DNA from: Leptospira biflexa
Lineage (GTDB): Bacteria > Spirochaetota > UBA4802 > JAGODF01
Assembly: GCA_020721925.1 (NCBI GenBank)
Contig: DYLV01000005.1
Coordinates: forward strand, 1 to 47,759
DNA length: 47,759 nt
Direction: 5' to 3'
The notes beneath the pieces were generated by a model, which saw nothing but the letters and a program-made list of their open reading frames with translations, ran no database searches and was not told where the DNA came from. The position numbers and the translations under genes were made by a program. Shown here piece by piece: positions 1 to 9,187 of the stretch (positions are counted from its first letter, which is position 1; every line of letters starts with the position of its first letter).

Positions 1-716
1 AAAATGGGGTGATTGCGCCATCCATACCCGCTGGTGACCGCATGTTTTTGTAAGGTTGGCCAGATGAAGCCTCGCACAAGATTTTGTGGTTTGGCATCCG
101 GAATAAACAGATGCCGATTCGGTTGTATAAAATCAACATTTCGAATATCATTGGCCGCAATAATCTTATCCAGAGATACACGAAACCGCTTCGCCACAGA
201 AACAAGCTGTTCGTTTTTTTTCACCTGATACACGATTCCGTCTTTCGAAGGAATTTTCAAAATGGAACCCACGGCCACTAAATCGAAGGAATTGAGATTG
301 TTATTCCCACAAATTGTTTCCATGGAAACGCCGTACATTCTGGCGATTTTACTGATCGTTTCCCCCTGCTTTACCCGGTGAATTTTAATTTCAATTTTTT
401 TTGCGCTTTCAACAGGATCAGAATACTCGGTCTCCCGCGCGCTGAGGATACGGTGTTTCACTTCATCATCGGTTTCAACTTTAACCTCGGCAGACGGAGG
501 GGTGTGAGGAATAATTGGCTTGAGAATAAAAGCTAACGCAAGGCAGAGTATGCACGCGAAAGCCAACATCATCGCTTTTGCCGCAGGTTTTGAAAATAAA
601 CCGATCTTTTTAAGATATATTTTATTTTTCCCACGATAGAGAAACAGAATCTCATTATATACAAACGATACCGAACAGCGCCCGATGGTGAGAGTTTTTG
701 AAAATATTTTTTTCAT
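1..716 (-). CDS. LysM-domain M23 (lysostaphin-type) peptidoglycan endopeptidase, C-terminus cut by window edge
   Basis: The gene reads leftwards off the window, so only about 238 N-terminal residues are visible. After a basic cytoplasmic start there is one hydrophobic segment (about residues 48-65), so it is probably an inner-membrane-anchored periplasmic protein. Two LysM modules follow at about 108-150 (starts HRVKQGETISKIA) and 157-200 (YQVKKNEQLVSVAKRF). Near the edge, VTSGYGWRNHPI is the characteristic opening of an M23 zinc peptidase; the metal-binding His/Asp motifs lie beyond the edge, so catalytic competence cannot be judged. M23 enzymes cut peptide cross-links in peptidoglycan. It lies 210 bases downstream of the bactofilin gene on the same strand, an arrangement common for shape-determining bactofilin/M23 pairs. 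The start ATG at 716 is the only good one. Confidence 0.88.
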   Translation of the reverse strand, partial: MKKIFSKTLTIGRCSVSFVYNEILFLYRGKNKIYLKKIGLFSKPAAKAMMLAFACILCLALAFILKPIIPHTPPSAEVKVETDDEVKHRILSARETEYSDPVESAKKIEIKIHRVKQGETISKIARMYGVSMETICGNNNLNSFDLVAVGSILKIPSKDGIVYQVKKNEQLVSVAKRFRVSLDKIIAANDIRNVDFIQPNRHLFIPDAKPQNLVRGFIWPTLQKHAVTSGYGWRNHPI

Positions 717-926
717 AATCTTACACAAAATTTCATTGTATAAATGATTTTTTTATGCTCCGACACACACAGCCCGCTTATTTTCACCATGTGCTGAAAA
801 CACTTTGCTTTACACTGAAAAGGCTCTTAATCGAATCAACAATCCGCACCCGCACTTCAGCATAATCGGATATATTTATTATCGGACAAGACCATTCTCG
901 TTTCTTGCTTTTTTCATGTTTTCGTT

Positions 927-1319
927 TCAGGATTTAGGCTCAACCCCGTATGAATCCTCGATGAGTTTTTTTACATCCTTTTTATGCCCGCCTGTGATGG
1001 TGATATGTCCTTGCGCTATCACGCCCCTCTGGATGCTCAAATTTGGTGTCACAATATCACCCAACACCCTGCCCGTTTCAAGGAGTCGCACTTCGTCATC
1101 TGCGGATATATTTCCAATAACCGTTCCCGCAACCACAACCGACTTCGCATTGATATTCGTCTTAACTTTGCCAGTTTCACCTACCACCAGCTCGTCATCG
1201 GTTTTAATTTCACCTTCAAATTTTCCATCAACCCGGAGGGAACCGCTGATATAGAACTTTCCTTCAAAAACTGAACCTTCTCCAATGGTACTGTTGATAA
1301 TATCGCTTTTTCCAGCCAT
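927..1319 (-). CDS. Bactofilin family cytoskeletal protein
   Basis: A 130-residue protein with the bactofilin/DUF583 pattern: short polar N-terminus, then a beta-helical core of repeated V/I-x-G turns (for example SGSLRVDGKFEGEI, VVVAGTVIGNISA, TGRVLGDI) at about residues 20-110, and a short charged tail. Bactofilins self-polymerise without nucleotide and act as scaffolds at the inner membrane for peptidoglycan-modifying enzymes. The next gene downstream on the same strand is a LysM/M23 endopeptidase, the typical partner. The ATG at 1319 has AGAGGT eight bases upstream. The gene sits at the 3' side of the translation gene run, about 160 bases after the M16 peptidase, and may be expressed with it. 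Confidence 0.9.
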   Translation of the reverse strand: MAGKSDIINSTIGEGSVFEGKFYISGSLRVDGKFEGEIKTDDELVVGETGKVKTNINAKSVVVAGTVIGNISADDEVRLLETGRVLGDIVTPNLSIQRGVIAQGHITITGGHKKDVKKLIEDSYGVEPKS

Positions 1320-1400
1320 TGTGTGTACCTCTGTTTTTATGATATTTAAGACGAAAACACCTCACTGCATACTATCATCGTTATTCTCATCCCGCGTATG

Positions 1401-1526
1401 TTATGAGTACCTCAACAACCGTTTTTTCAGCGCTTTGAGCCAAAAAGTGGAACGATCAAACCACTCATTCGCAATTTCGTTAAATGCAAAACTGCTTCTT
1501 CCCTGCTTCCTCTCCGATGTTTCCAA
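1401..1526 (-). CDS. Possible small ORF overlapping the 3' end of the M16 peptidase gene
   Basis: A 41-codon frame (TTG at 1526, stop TAA at 1401-1403) overlaps the last 47 bases of the M16 gene in another frame and continues 79 bases beyond it. Its composition looks protein-like, with the segment FNEIANEWFDRSTFWLKALK followed by a basic end. No clear ribosome binding site precedes the TTG, and no family is recognised. It could be a translationally coupled small protein, the relic of a C-terminal extension of the peptidase after a frameshift, or chance. I consider chance about as likely as a real gene. Confidence 0.25.
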   Translation of the reverse strand: METSERKQGRSSFAFNEIANEWFDRSTFWLKALKKRLLRYS

Positions 1527-2736
1527 TGGAAACCATCGTAAGCGTTTTGTTCTTCAGCAAGCGCTGTGCCACCCGCATCACATCCGCAATTTCAACCCTG
1601 TTTATCTGCTCAACTATTTCCTGAAAGGAAATATAGCGGCCATAGTTCATTTCGTTTCTCGCGAGCTGCCCCATCCGCACTTCCGTGCTCTCAAGGCTCA
1701 GTGCGATATTACCTTTCATATAGCTTTTAGTATCGCCGAGCTCCTCAGGAGAAATGCCTGATTCCATAATCTGCCTGCACTCCTGAAGAATAAGGTCGAC
1801 CACCTTGCTGAAATTATCGGGCGATGTCCCACAGTATATTCCAAAAAGTCCCGTATCGTCATACATTGAATAAAAAGAATAAATTGAATAGCACAGTCCT
1901 TCTCTCTCGCGTATATTCTGAAAAAGCCTCGACGACATACTTCCGCCCAGAAGGGTACTTAGCGCATACAGCGCCCACCTGTCATCGTCGTTTTTATTGA
2001 CTCCCTCGACTCCGATACAAAAATGCACTTGTTCGAGATCCCGATGAATATGCCTCCACCCTTCGGACGATTTGACTTCCGCAGTGGGAATCTTAACATT
2101 TTTCTTCTCGAAATTTTTGCGAAAATGCCGATCTATCTGCCGCTTTGCCAGATCAATATCAAAATTTCCTGCGATGACAAACAGACAGTTATTATCGAAA
2201 TAGTGATTGCTGAAAAAATCAACCAATTTTTTTCGCGATGTTCCCTTAATGCTCTCAGTGTTTCCTACAATAGGATGCGCCAGCGGATGTCCGGCAAGCA
2301 CTGCTTCAATGAAATGGTCATGAACCAATTCATCGGGAGTATCCTCGTACATCCGGATTTCTTCCAGAATAACGTTCTTTTCTTTTTCAAGCTCTTCCCC
2401 ATCGAAGAGGGAATTATAGTACATGTCGGAAAGAATTTCCACTGTCAGAGGGAGATGTTCGGAAATTACATTTATATAATAGCAAGTGTATTCTCTGTTG
2501 GTTGCAGCATTGTGCTGACCTCCCACCCGGTCAACCATTCTGGCGATATCGCGCGCAGAATATCGCTTCGTTCCCTTAAAAAGCATGTGCTCTATGAAGT
2601 GTGCGTAACCATAGCACGACACATTTTCATGCCGCGAACCGACTCCCACCCAGAGGCCTGCGGAGATGGATACGACTCCCTCAATAGGCTCAAGAAGAAC
2701 AGTAATGCCGCTGTCCGTCGTGTATTTTTCAACCAT
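1480..2736 (-). CDS. M16 family zinc metallopeptidase (YmxG/MlpA-type processing protease)
   Basis: A 418-residue member of the pitrilysin/mitochondrial-processing-peptidase family. The inverted zinc motif HFIEH is at residues 46-50, and the downstream glutamates of the third ligand region (VILEEIRMYED) are present, so the active subunit fold looks complete. The C-terminal half has the usual inactive second M16 domain, including the R/Y pair region SSRLFQNIREREGLCYSIYS. Short, single-gene M16 enzymes next to pnp are known from Bacillus (mlpA/ymxG) and other phyla; substrates are poorly known. I chose ATG at 2736 (GGGG shortly upstream) over an in-frame TTG six codons earlier. It follows pnp by 88 bases on the same strand and is probably co-transcribed. 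Confidence 0.9.
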   Translation of the reverse strand: MVEKYTTDSGITVLLEPIEGVVSISAGLWVGVGSRHENVSCYGYAHFIEHMLFKGTKRYSARDIARMVDRVGGQHNAATNREYTCYYINVISEHLPLTVEILSDMYYNSLFDGEELEKEKNVILEEIRMYEDTPDELVHDHFIEAVLAGHPLAHPIVGNTESIKGTSRKKLVDFFSNHYFDNNCLFVIAGNFDIDLAKRQIDRHFRKNFEKKNVKIPTAEVKSSEGWRHIHRDLEQVHFCIGVEGVNKNDDDRWALYALSTLLGGSMSSRLFQNIREREGLCYSIYSFYSMYDDTGLFGIYCGTSPDNFSKVVDLILQECRQIMESGISPEELGDTKSYMKGNIALSLESTEVRMGQLARNEMNYGRYISFQEIVEQINRVEIADVMRVAQRLLKNKTLTMVSIGNIGEEAGKKQFCI

Positions 2737-2824
2737 TATTACCCCGGTGCGCAACTTTCATCAGCTGCCACATATTCAGGAAAAATCAGTTGTCTCATGC
2801 CGGCCTGTCATCTTTCGAAGAACG

Positions 2825-4909
2825 TCAACCCTTATAATCGAGAGCATCTTTTCTGCTCAGATCTATTCTTCCGATTTTGTCTACCCCGACCACCTTCACA
2901 TAGATTACATCGCCCTCTTTCACGATATCGCTCACGCTGTTAACCTTCTTATGGTCAAGTTTTGAGATATGCACAAGGCCTTCTTTACCTCGAAGGATCT
3001 CAACGAATGCGCCATATTCCATCACGCGCTTTACCACTCCGCGGTAAATTTTTCCCACTTCAACCTCTTCGGTAATAGAGCGAATGATCTCCAGAGCGCT
3101 TTCAAGGGATTTTTGATCCTGTCCGGAAATTGTCACAGTTCCGTCATTATCGATATTAATATCTGCCTTCGTTTCCTCAACAATGCCCTTGATCACCCGC
3201 CCCCCAGGGCCAATGACATCTCCTATCCTATCCACCGGCACCTCTATTTTCACTATGCGCGGGGCAAATGGCGAAAGCTGTTTTTCCGGTTCTTTTACCA
3301 CCTGTTGCATAATACTCAGAATATGAAGCCTGCCCTCACGAGCCTGCTCTAATGCCTCTTTCATAATCGCCGGAGTGATTCCTTCGATTTTAATGTCCAT
3401 CTGAAATGCTGTTATTCCCGTGTTGGTTCCGGCGACTTTGAAGTCCATATCGCCGAGATGATCCTCGATGCCCAAAATATCACTCAGGATGCTGTAGCGA
3501 TCGCCTTCCATCACAAGGCCCATCGCAATTCCGGCAACAGCGCTTTTTACCGGAATTCCCGCATTAAAAAGTGCAAGCGAGCCTGAACATACCGACGCCA
3601 TCGACGAGGATCCATTTGATTCGAGTATTTCGGAAACCACACGAATGGTATAGGGGAAATCCCTTTCATCGGGGATGACATACTCCAGTGCGCGCTCCGC
3701 AAGCATTCCATGTCCGATCTCTCTCCTACCGGTTCCTCCCACGCGTCCGGTTTCTCCTACAGAAAAAGGAGGAAAGTTATAGTGGAGCATGAAACGCTTC
3801 GAAGTTTCCCCTTCAATCGAATCGATTTTCTGAGAATCGGTTACGCTGCCGAGCGTCACCACCCCAAGACTCTGCGTCTGACCCCTTGTGAAAACAGCTG
3901 ACCCATGCGCACGGGGTAATACACCTACCATGATGTCGATCGGACGAATATCTTTCAGTCCTCTCCCGTCGGGGCGCTGTTTCTTTTCTAAAATATTTCT
4001 CCGAACGATTTCCTTATCGATATCATCCGCTATTGCCCTGACCTGGCCAATGGTATCCGGAAACTGCTCTTTATTTTCCTCTACGATCCGTTTGACGATA
4101 TCATCAAATTTTTTTTCCCGCGCTTTTTTTTCTCTTATGTTTTCCAGTGCATTGATGTCGGGAAAATATTTCTCGCGGATCAATTTTTCAAGCACTTCAT
4201 CCTTTTGTGCGGGGGCATACTCGAACGCCGGTTTTCTATTTTTCTCTGAAAAATTTTTGATCCCTGAACAAATCTTTTTGATGTTTTCATGAGCAAATTC
4301 AACCGCTTCAATCATTTCCGCTTCAGATAAATTATTTGCTTTACCTTCAATCATGGTGACAGCCCGTTCTGTGCCCGCAACCACCAGATCAATATCACTC
4401 TTTTCCGTTTCACCAAAAGTGGGATTGACCAGCCACTTCCCTCCAATTCTTCCCACCCGAACCGCGCCGACAGGTCCTTTAAACGGAAGGCCGGAAATGG
4501 ATAAAGCCGCCGAAGCAGCGTTGATGGCCATCACATCAGTTTGCGTTTCAGAATCCGAAGAAAAAACATAGATGATAATCTGGACTTCATTCACAAAATC
4601 TTTTGGGAAAAGCGGACGAATCGGCCTATCCACAAGCCTGCTCGTGAGAACTTCCTTATCACTTGGGCGTCCTTCGCGTTTGATGTATCCGCCGGGGAAT
4701 TTTCCCGCGGCATAATATTTCTCCCGATAATCAACCGTCAAAGGAAAGAAGTCCTGCCCCTCTCTCAACTCTCTGGATGCAACTACGCTGGCAAATACTA
4801 TGGTTTCGCCGCACGATACCGCAACCGCACCATCAGCTTGCTTCGCAAGATACCCTGTGTTAAACATCAAAGAAGACGACCCGATATCGACCCGTATTTC
4901 TGCGCTCAT
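2825..4909 (-). CDS. pnp: Polyribonucleotide nucleotidyltransferase (PNPase)
   Basis: A 694-residue, full-length PNPase, the phosphorolytic 3'-to-5' exoribonuclease of RNA decay. The order is complete: first RNase PH domain (about 1-140), the alpha-helical linker, second RNase PH domain with the phosphate-binding region GETSKRFMLHYNFPPFSVGE and catalytic-site segment EDHLGDMDFKVAGT, a KH domain with IGPGGRVIKGI, and an S1 domain at the C-terminus (GKIYRGVVKRVMEYGAFVEI). The ATG at 4909 is preceded by AGGTGA five bases upstream; an in-frame GTG three codons earlier lies inside that binding site and is rejected. rpsO lies directly upstream, as in many bacteria, with a hairpin between the two genes. 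Confidence 0.97.
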   Translation of the reverse strand: MSAEIRVDIGSSSLMFNTGYLAKQADGAVAVSCGETIVFASVVASRELREGQDFFPLTVDYREKYYAAGKFPGGYIKREGRPSDKEVLTSRLVDRPIRPLFPKDFVNEVQIIIYVFSSDSETQTDVMAINAASAALSISGLPFKGPVGAVRVGRIGGKWLVNPTFGETEKSDIDLVVAGTERAVTMIEGKANNLSEAEMIEAVEFAHENIKKICSGIKNFSEKNRKPAFEYAPAQKDEVLEKLIREKYFPDINALENIREKKAREKKFDDIVKRIVEENKEQFPDTIGQVRAIADDIDKEIVRRNILEKKQRPDGRGLKDIRPIDIMVGVLPRAHGSAVFTRGQTQSLGVVTLGSVTDSQKIDSIEGETSKRFMLHYNFPPFSVGETGRVGGTGRREIGHGMLAERALEYVIPDERDFPYTIRVVSEILESNGSSSMASVCSGSLALFNAGIPVKSAVAGIAMGLVMEGDRYSILSDILGIEDHLGDMDFKVAGTNTGITAFQMDIKIEGITPAIMKEALEQAREGRLHILSIMQQVVKEPEKQLSPFAPRIVKIEVPVDRIGDVIGPGGRVIKGIVEETKADINIDNDGTVTISGQDQKSLESALEIIRSITEEVEVGKIYRGVVKRVMEYGAFVEILRGKEGLVHISKLDHKKVNSVSDIVKEGDVIYVKVVGVDKIGRIDLSRKDALDYKG

Positions 4910-4926
4910 ACCACTCACCTGTACAT

Positions 4927-4962
4927 AAAAAATCGCCGAAAGAACGCTTCCGCTCGCCGGCG
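4927..4962 (-). terminator. Hairpin with T-tract between rpsO and pnp
   Basis: On the minus strand, arms CGCCG (4958-4962) and CGGCG (4934-4938) enclose a second stem GAGCG/CGTTC with a GAAG loop. An A and then six T residues follow (4927-4933). This has the form of an intrinsic terminator and lies between rpsO and pnp, 18 bases before the pnp start codon. In E. coli the same junction carries a partial terminator and an RNase III processing hairpin; a similar role here is inference. Confidence 0.55.
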
Positions 4963-4985
4963 TAAATGACGGACTTCCCGGCGCG

Positions 4986-5246
4986 TTATCTCCTCAGGCC
5001 GAGGGACTGGATGAGTTCCCGATATCTATTGAGGTCTTTCTCTTTAAGATATGCAAGAAGCCTTCTACGCTGTCCTACGAGCTTCAGCAAACCTGTGCGC
5101 GAATGAAAATCCTTTTTGTGCACTTTGAAGTGCTCGGTCAAATGGTTGATCCTGTTTGTCAAAAGGGCAATCTGGACTTCCGGCGATCCGGTGTCTTTTT
5201 CGTGCCTTTTGTATTTATTGATCACCTCATTCTTTTCCTGTAACAC
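4986..5246 (-). CDS. rpsO: 30S ribosomal protein S15
   Basis: An 86-residue S15, close to the usual 88-89. It carries the family signature from [20 protein letters not shown] through [20 protein letters not shown] to the C-terminal [10 protein letters not shown]15 binds 16S rRNA early in small-subunit assembly. The start is GTG at 5246, with AGGGGGAG seven bases upstream; a TTG six codons further up would sit at the edge of that binding site and is rejected. It lies between truB and pnp as in most bacteria. The leader contains two inverted repeats that could serve autoregulation, which S15 performs in several species. Confidence 0.97.
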   Translation of the reverse strand: MLQEKNEVINKYKRHEKDTGSPEVQIALLTNRINHLTEHFKVHKKDFHSRTGLLKLVGQRRRLLAYLKEKDLNRYRELIQSLGLRR

Positions 5247-5278
5247 GATACTGCTCCCCCTCAATTAAATAATTTAAC

Positions 5279-5310
5279 ATTGTATTACAATCCGCGAATA
5301 TTGCCGCGGA
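5279..5310 (-). promoter_or_regulatory. Inverted repeats in the rpsO leader
   Basis: Two adjacent repeats lie 33-65 bases upstream of the rpsO start: ATTGTA-T-TACAAT (5279-5291) and TCCGCG-N8-CGCGGA (5291-5296 and 5305-5310). Neither is followed by a T-tract on the minus strand, so they are not terminators. S15 represses its own translation through structured leaders in several bacteria, so an RNA regulatory element is possible; this is inference from position and symmetry only. Confidence 0.3.
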
Positions 5311-5346
5311 CATTTATCGCTCTCGCCGATATGCAATCATGTTCTA

Positions 5347-6279
5347 TCAAATCGGCTCCGCAAAAACATTCAGGTAGCGCAAAGACCATTTACTGAAATC
5401 CAGTTCAACTATTGCAACCAGTTTTTTGCTGTCATCAGTTACGATATATCGTGCATCCTGACCATGGTCGATACTTACGATATCATTCCGTGAAATAAAC
5501 GCCCCGTTTTTCGCCTTTTTCATCCCCTGCGGGTTCAATTTCACAATGCCAAAACTACGCATTGCGTCGTATGGAGAGAGCAAAAACCTCCTCCCGGCGG
5601 GATTGAGAAAATGATTCCTTGCAATGTTATCCGGCTCTATCGCCTCCTCTATTCTGAAAGGACCCACTTTTGTGCGGCGAAGCTTCTTGAGAAAACCCAC
5701 TGTTCCAAAGAATTCAGCCAAATCTCTGGCGAATGAGCGCACATACGTCCCGCGAGAACAGCTCAGAAACACGTGGAGAAGCGAAGGATCACTATCGCCC
5801 TTTTCAATGGAGATATCCGTAATAGAGATTTCCCTTCGAGAAAGCTCCACATTTACGCCACTGCGAACTAAATCAGATGCCCGCTTCCCATTGATCTTTA
5901 ACGCAGAAAATACCGGCGGATCTTGCCACTGTACACCGAGAAAATGCTGCCGTGCTGATGCCAGCTTTTCATCTGTGATTACCGGAACAGGCTTTTCCGC
6001 TATTACCTTTCCTTCCGGATCAAGCGTATCAGTTGTCAGACCCAGCTGAATATCGGCCTCATAACCCTTCTCGCACTCAAGAAAGTATTTCAAAAGCTTT
6101 GTGGCGAAACCTGTTGCAACAACGAGTAAACCTCCGGCAAATTTATCGAGCGTACCCGAGTGCCCGATCCTCTGTATGCCAGTTTTTCTCTTCAGCAGAG
6201 TCAACGCTTCATTCGACGTTATTCCTGTAGGCTTATCGATGAGAAGCACCGCATTATCAAAATCCTGGACATTCACCAC
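5347..6279 (-). CDS. truB: tRNA pseudouridine(55) synthase
   Basis: A 310-residue TruB, which makes pseudouridine 55 in the T-loop of tRNAs. LLIDKPTGITSNE (about residues 12-24) is motif I. GHSGTLDKFAGGLL carries the catalytic aspartate at residue 45; the usual G-H-x-G-T-L-D is intact. The GYEADIQLG and SCSRGTYVRSFARDL motifs are also present. The start is one of two tandem GTG codons (6279 or 6276), just after the rbfA stop. There is no ATG in frame nearby, so translational coupling to rbfA is likely. The tail of about 70 residues is more divergent, as usual for the PUA-like end. Confidence 0.95.
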   Translation of the reverse strand: MVNVQDFDNAVLLIDKPTGITSNEALTLLKRKTGIQRIGHSGTLDKFAGGLLVVATGFATKLLKYFLECEKGYEADIQLGLTTDTLDPEGKVIAEKPVPVITDEKLASARQHFLGVQWQDPPVFSALKINGKRASDLVRSGVNVELSRREISITDISIEKGDSDPSLLHVFLSCSRGTYVRSFARDLAEFFGTVGFLKKLRRTKVGPFRIEEAIEPDNIARNHFLNPAGRRFLLSPYDAMRSFGIVKLNPQGMKKAKNGAFISRNDIVSIDHGQDARYIVTDDSKKLVAIVELDFSKWSLRYLNVFAEPI

Positions 6280-6283
6280 ACCT

Positions 6284-6631
6284 TTAAGAGCCTTTCTCCA
6301 GGTTATCTATTATGCCGACCATTCTCACACCCTCTTCGATTGAGGTATCGAGAAAGAATCGTATCTTCGGCGTCACACGGAGCTTAATCGCATTGCCCAC
6401 AAGGTGTTGTAAATAGGGGGCTGCTGATTCTGCACCCGCAAGAGTACGTTTCTTTTCCTTATCATTCCCGATGACAGAAATACCCACATCGGCAACCGTA
6501 TGATCCCTGTTGAGCTTCACGCCGGTTACCGTGATAAAACCGATGCGCGGGTCTTTAATTTCCTTGATGAAGGCTTCGGCAATCACCTTCATAATTTCAT
6601 GTTCCAATTTCTCTTTTCGATGACCAGCCAT
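6284..6631 (-). CDS. rbfA: 30S ribosome-binding factor A
   Basis: A 115-residue RbfA, the KH-fold assembly factor that binds the 16S rRNA 5' helix. The family features are the N-terminal MAGHRKEKLEHEIMKVIAEA, the DPRIGFITVTGVKLNRDHTVADVGISV core, and RVTPKIRFFLDTSIEEGVR. I place the start at ATG 6631. A GTG nine codons upstream (6658) is in frame, but the extra residues do not match the family start. The gene sits 36 bases after infB and 4 bases before truB. Confidence 0.93.
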   Translation of the reverse strand: MAGHRKEKLEHEIMKVIAEAFIKEIKDPRIGFITVTGVKLNRDHTVADVGISVIGNDKEKKRTLAGAESAAPYLQHLVGNAIKLRVTPKIRFFLDTSIEEGVRMVGIIDNLEKGS

Positions 6632-6667
6632 AATCAATGATGCCCTGAGCACTTTCACGCGTGAATT

Positions 6668-9127
6668 TCACAGCTTCTTTGCGATCTGAATCACACGATA
6701 CGTTTCAAATGAATCTCCTTCCTTGATATCATTATAGCCTTCCAGAAGGATGCCACAATCCTGGCCGCCTTCCACAGCCGACACTTCATCTTTGAACCGC
6801 TTGAGTGTCTTGATTGCACCGTCGTAGACCACCACACCTTCGCGCAGCAACCGAAGTTTGTTTGATCGCTCCACTTTTCCGGACAGCACAATGCACCCCG
6901 CAACACTGCCAACCTTTCCGATTTTGAATACCTGCCGCACCTCGCCTGCACCGGTGATCTCTTCCTTATACTCTGGAGAGAGCATCCCCTCCATCGCAGC
7001 TTTGATATCATTGGTAACTTCAAATATGATATTGTAAAATTTGATCGATACCCGTTCCTTTTCTGCTAAATCTATCACCCTTGCCGAAGGCCGTACATGA
7101 TATCCAATGATAATCGCGTTCGACGCAGAAGCCAACATTACGTCAGATTCATTGATGCCGCCCGTCCCGGAATGGATGACTTTCACCCTCACCTCACCGG
7201 TGGAAAGCTTTTCAAGCGCTTCGCGCAGCGCCTGGGCTGAGCCGTCCACGTCGGCTTTGATGATGACGCGAAGCTCCTGCACCTCGCCCTCGCGAATCAT
7301 CTCGTTTAAGTCTTCAAGAGTCACTTTCCGCACTTTTTTCGCTGATTCAAGCCGCAAAAGCTCCATTCGCTTCTGCGATATTTGCTTGGCGTATTTTTCC
7401 GATTCAACAGCCTCAACCGGGTCACCTGCCGAGGGCACGCTCGAAATGCCAAGCACTTCCACCGGCATCGACGGCGTTGCTTCAGTCACGGGGTTCCCCT
7501 GATCGTCGAACAACGCCCGTACTTTGCCAGAATATACGCCGATGACAAGTGGATCTCCTACGTGCAGCGTTCCATTTTCAATAATGACCGTCGCGACAGG
7601 TCCCCGACCCGCATCGAGTTTCGCCTCGATGACCTTGCCACGTGCCATAATTTTTGGATTGGCCTTGAGATTTAAAAGTTCCGCCTGAAGCAAAATTTGC
7701 TCAAGCAGTTTGTCGATGTTGATATTATTCTTCGCGCTAATTTCAGCATAGAGTGTGTTTCCACCCCATTCCTCGGGAATGAGACCGTAGTTCGCGAGCT
7801 CATTACGCACGCGCTCTGTGTTGGCATTGGGGAGATCAATCTTATTGATTGCCACAACGATTGGCACATTCGCATCCTTCGCGTGATTGATCGCTTCCAC
7901 GGTCTGCGGTTTGACTCCATCGTCCGCTGCTACCACCAGCACCACAATATCGGTCACCGCAGCACCACGGGCGCGCATAGTGGTGAACGCTTCGTGACCC
8001 GGAGTGTCAAGGAAGGTAATAGGCTGTTCCTTCACCCGGACTGTATATGCACCGATATGTTGCGTGATGCCACCGAACTCACCTGCAACAACATTGGTTT
8101 TTCTGATCGCATCAAGGAGTTTTGTCTTCCCATGGTCCACATGACCCATCACCGTCACAATAGGAGGCCGGAATATGTAGTCCTCCGGCTTGTCTTCTTC
8201 CTCTTTTACAATGAGCGTTTCCTGAAAGAGAGAGACAACGTTAACCTGCGTGCCATATTCCGAAACCAGTATTTCCGCAGTTTCGGCATCGATAACCTGA
8301 TTGATGGTAGCCATCATCCCCAGCTTCATCAGTTTTGCAATCAGATCGCTTGCTTTGATATTCATTTTCTTCGCAAGATCACCAACACTAATGCTTTCAG
8401 TGATATCGATCTGTTTGGGTATGGAAGATTCTGCGGCGCGCTCCTGCTGTGCCTTTTTCTTTCTTAAAATAATGTCCTTTTCTTCGGCAAGTTTATCTCG
8501 CTCTTTTTTATACTTCTTTCCCTTTTCTTTTTCCTTTGCGGTTTTTTTCCTTTTGCCAGCCCCTTCCTTGCCCCCAAAAATATCCGCAGTTTTTTTCTTC
8601 TCTCCCTCAATAGTGATTGCCGGCTGTTCCTTTTTCGGTTTGAAAAGGTCCTTCAGATCTTTCGGAGCGGCGGATTTGTCCCTTTGGCGTGCAGGCCTGT
8701 CATCTCTTTTATTTTCTTGACGCAGCTCGCGTATTTCGCCGCCCTTTTTTCGCGCTTCTTCTCCATGGCGGTTCACATCCATCTTAGGTTTTGTTTCTTT
8801 CTTATCCTCTCTTTGTGGTTTAGCTTCTGCCTGCTTTGCCTCTTCTCCTGGTTTCTCTTTTATAAGTTCTTTTGAAACATGCACCTTTCTCTTGAGACGA
8901 ATCTTTTTGCCTTGCTGCTCGCGCATTTCAGCGTTTTTCTTGATGAAATTCTGTGCTTCTTTGACCCTCTGCGCTTTGATAGTTTCAATGCGCTTTTCCA
9001 CAAGAAATATATCATTGCCCTTGATTTCAGTATTTTCATCCGCGCAGGGAATATTCAGCTCTCTGCATATTATGAGAATATCTTCCAAAGATACGTGGTT
9101 GTTCTGTGCAATTTCAATTGCTTTCAT
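6668..9127 (-). CDS. infB: Translation initiation factor IF-2
   Basis: An 819-residue IF-2, the GTPase that places initiator tRNA on the 30S subunit. A short N-terminal domain (about 1-55) is followed by a long Lys/Glu-rich linker (about 60-240) and the IF2_N domain ([20 protein letters not shown]). The GTPase domain has G1 GHVDHGKT, G2 [11 protein letters not shown]3 [17 protein letters not shown]4 NKID and G5 SAK. The EF-Tu-like beta-barrel domains and the fMet-tRNA-binding C-terminal domain complete the usual architecture. ATG 9127 has AAGGA five bases upstream; in-frame codons further upstream lack a binding site. The small ylxR and L7Ae-like genes often found between nusA and infB are absent here. 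Confidence 0.97.
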   Translation of the reverse strand: MKAIEIAQNNHVSLEDILIICRELNIPCADENTEIKGNDIFLVEKRIETIKAQRVKEAQNFIKKNAEMREQQGKKIRLKRKVHVSKELIKEKPGEEAKQAEAKPQREDKKETKPKMDVNRHGEEARKKGGEIRELRQENKRDDRPARQRDKSAAPKDLKDLFKPKKEQPAITIEGEKKKTADIFGGKEGAGKRKKTAKEKEKGKKYKKERDKLAEEKDIILRKKKAQQERAAESSIPKQIDITESISVGDLAKKMNIKASDLIAKLMKLGMMATINQVIDAETAEILVSEYGTQVNVVSLFQETLIVKEEEDKPEDYIFRPPIVTVMGHVDHGKTKLLDAIRKTNVVAGEFGGITQHIGAYTVRVKEQPITFLDTPGHEAFTTMRARGAAVTDIVVLVVAADDGVKPQTVEAINHAKDANVPIVVAINKIDLPNANTERVRNELANYGLIPEEWGGNTLYAEISAKNNINIDKLLEQILLQAELLNLKANPKIMARGKVIEAKLDAGRGPVATVIIENGTLHVGDPLVIGVYSGKVRALFDDQGNPVTEATPSMPVEVLGISSVPSAGDPVEAVESEKYAKQISQKRMELLRLESAKKVRKVTLEDLNEMIREGEVQELRVIIKADVDGSAQALREALEKLSTGEVRVKVIHSGTGGINESDVMLASASNAIIIGYHVRPSARVIDLAEKERVSIKFYNIIFEVTNDIKAAMEGMLSPEYKEEITGAGEVRQVFKIGKVGSVAGCIVLSGKVERSNKLRLLREGVVVYDGAIKTLKRFKDEVSAVEGGQDCGILLEGYNDIKEGDSFETYRVIQIAKKL

Positions 9128-9187
9128 GAATATCCTTACACTTACTGCAAATTTCAAGGCCATAAGACGGCCGTTTCGTACTCAAAC

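Noticed and set aside
2023..2943. Open frame of about 300 codons on the plus strand opposite the M16 and pnp genes
   Set aside because: It is antisense to two well-supported genes and spans their junction; no family, signal or binding site supports it.
7697..8467. Long open frame of 256 codons on the plus strand opposite infB
   Set aside because: It lies fully antisense to the conserved infB GTPase region, has no recognisable domains or ribosome binding site, and its length follows from the codon bias of infB.
9128..9187. Search for ylxR/L7Ae-like genes between nusA and infB
   Set aside because: Only 60 bases lie between nusA and the infB start, so no such gene fits.
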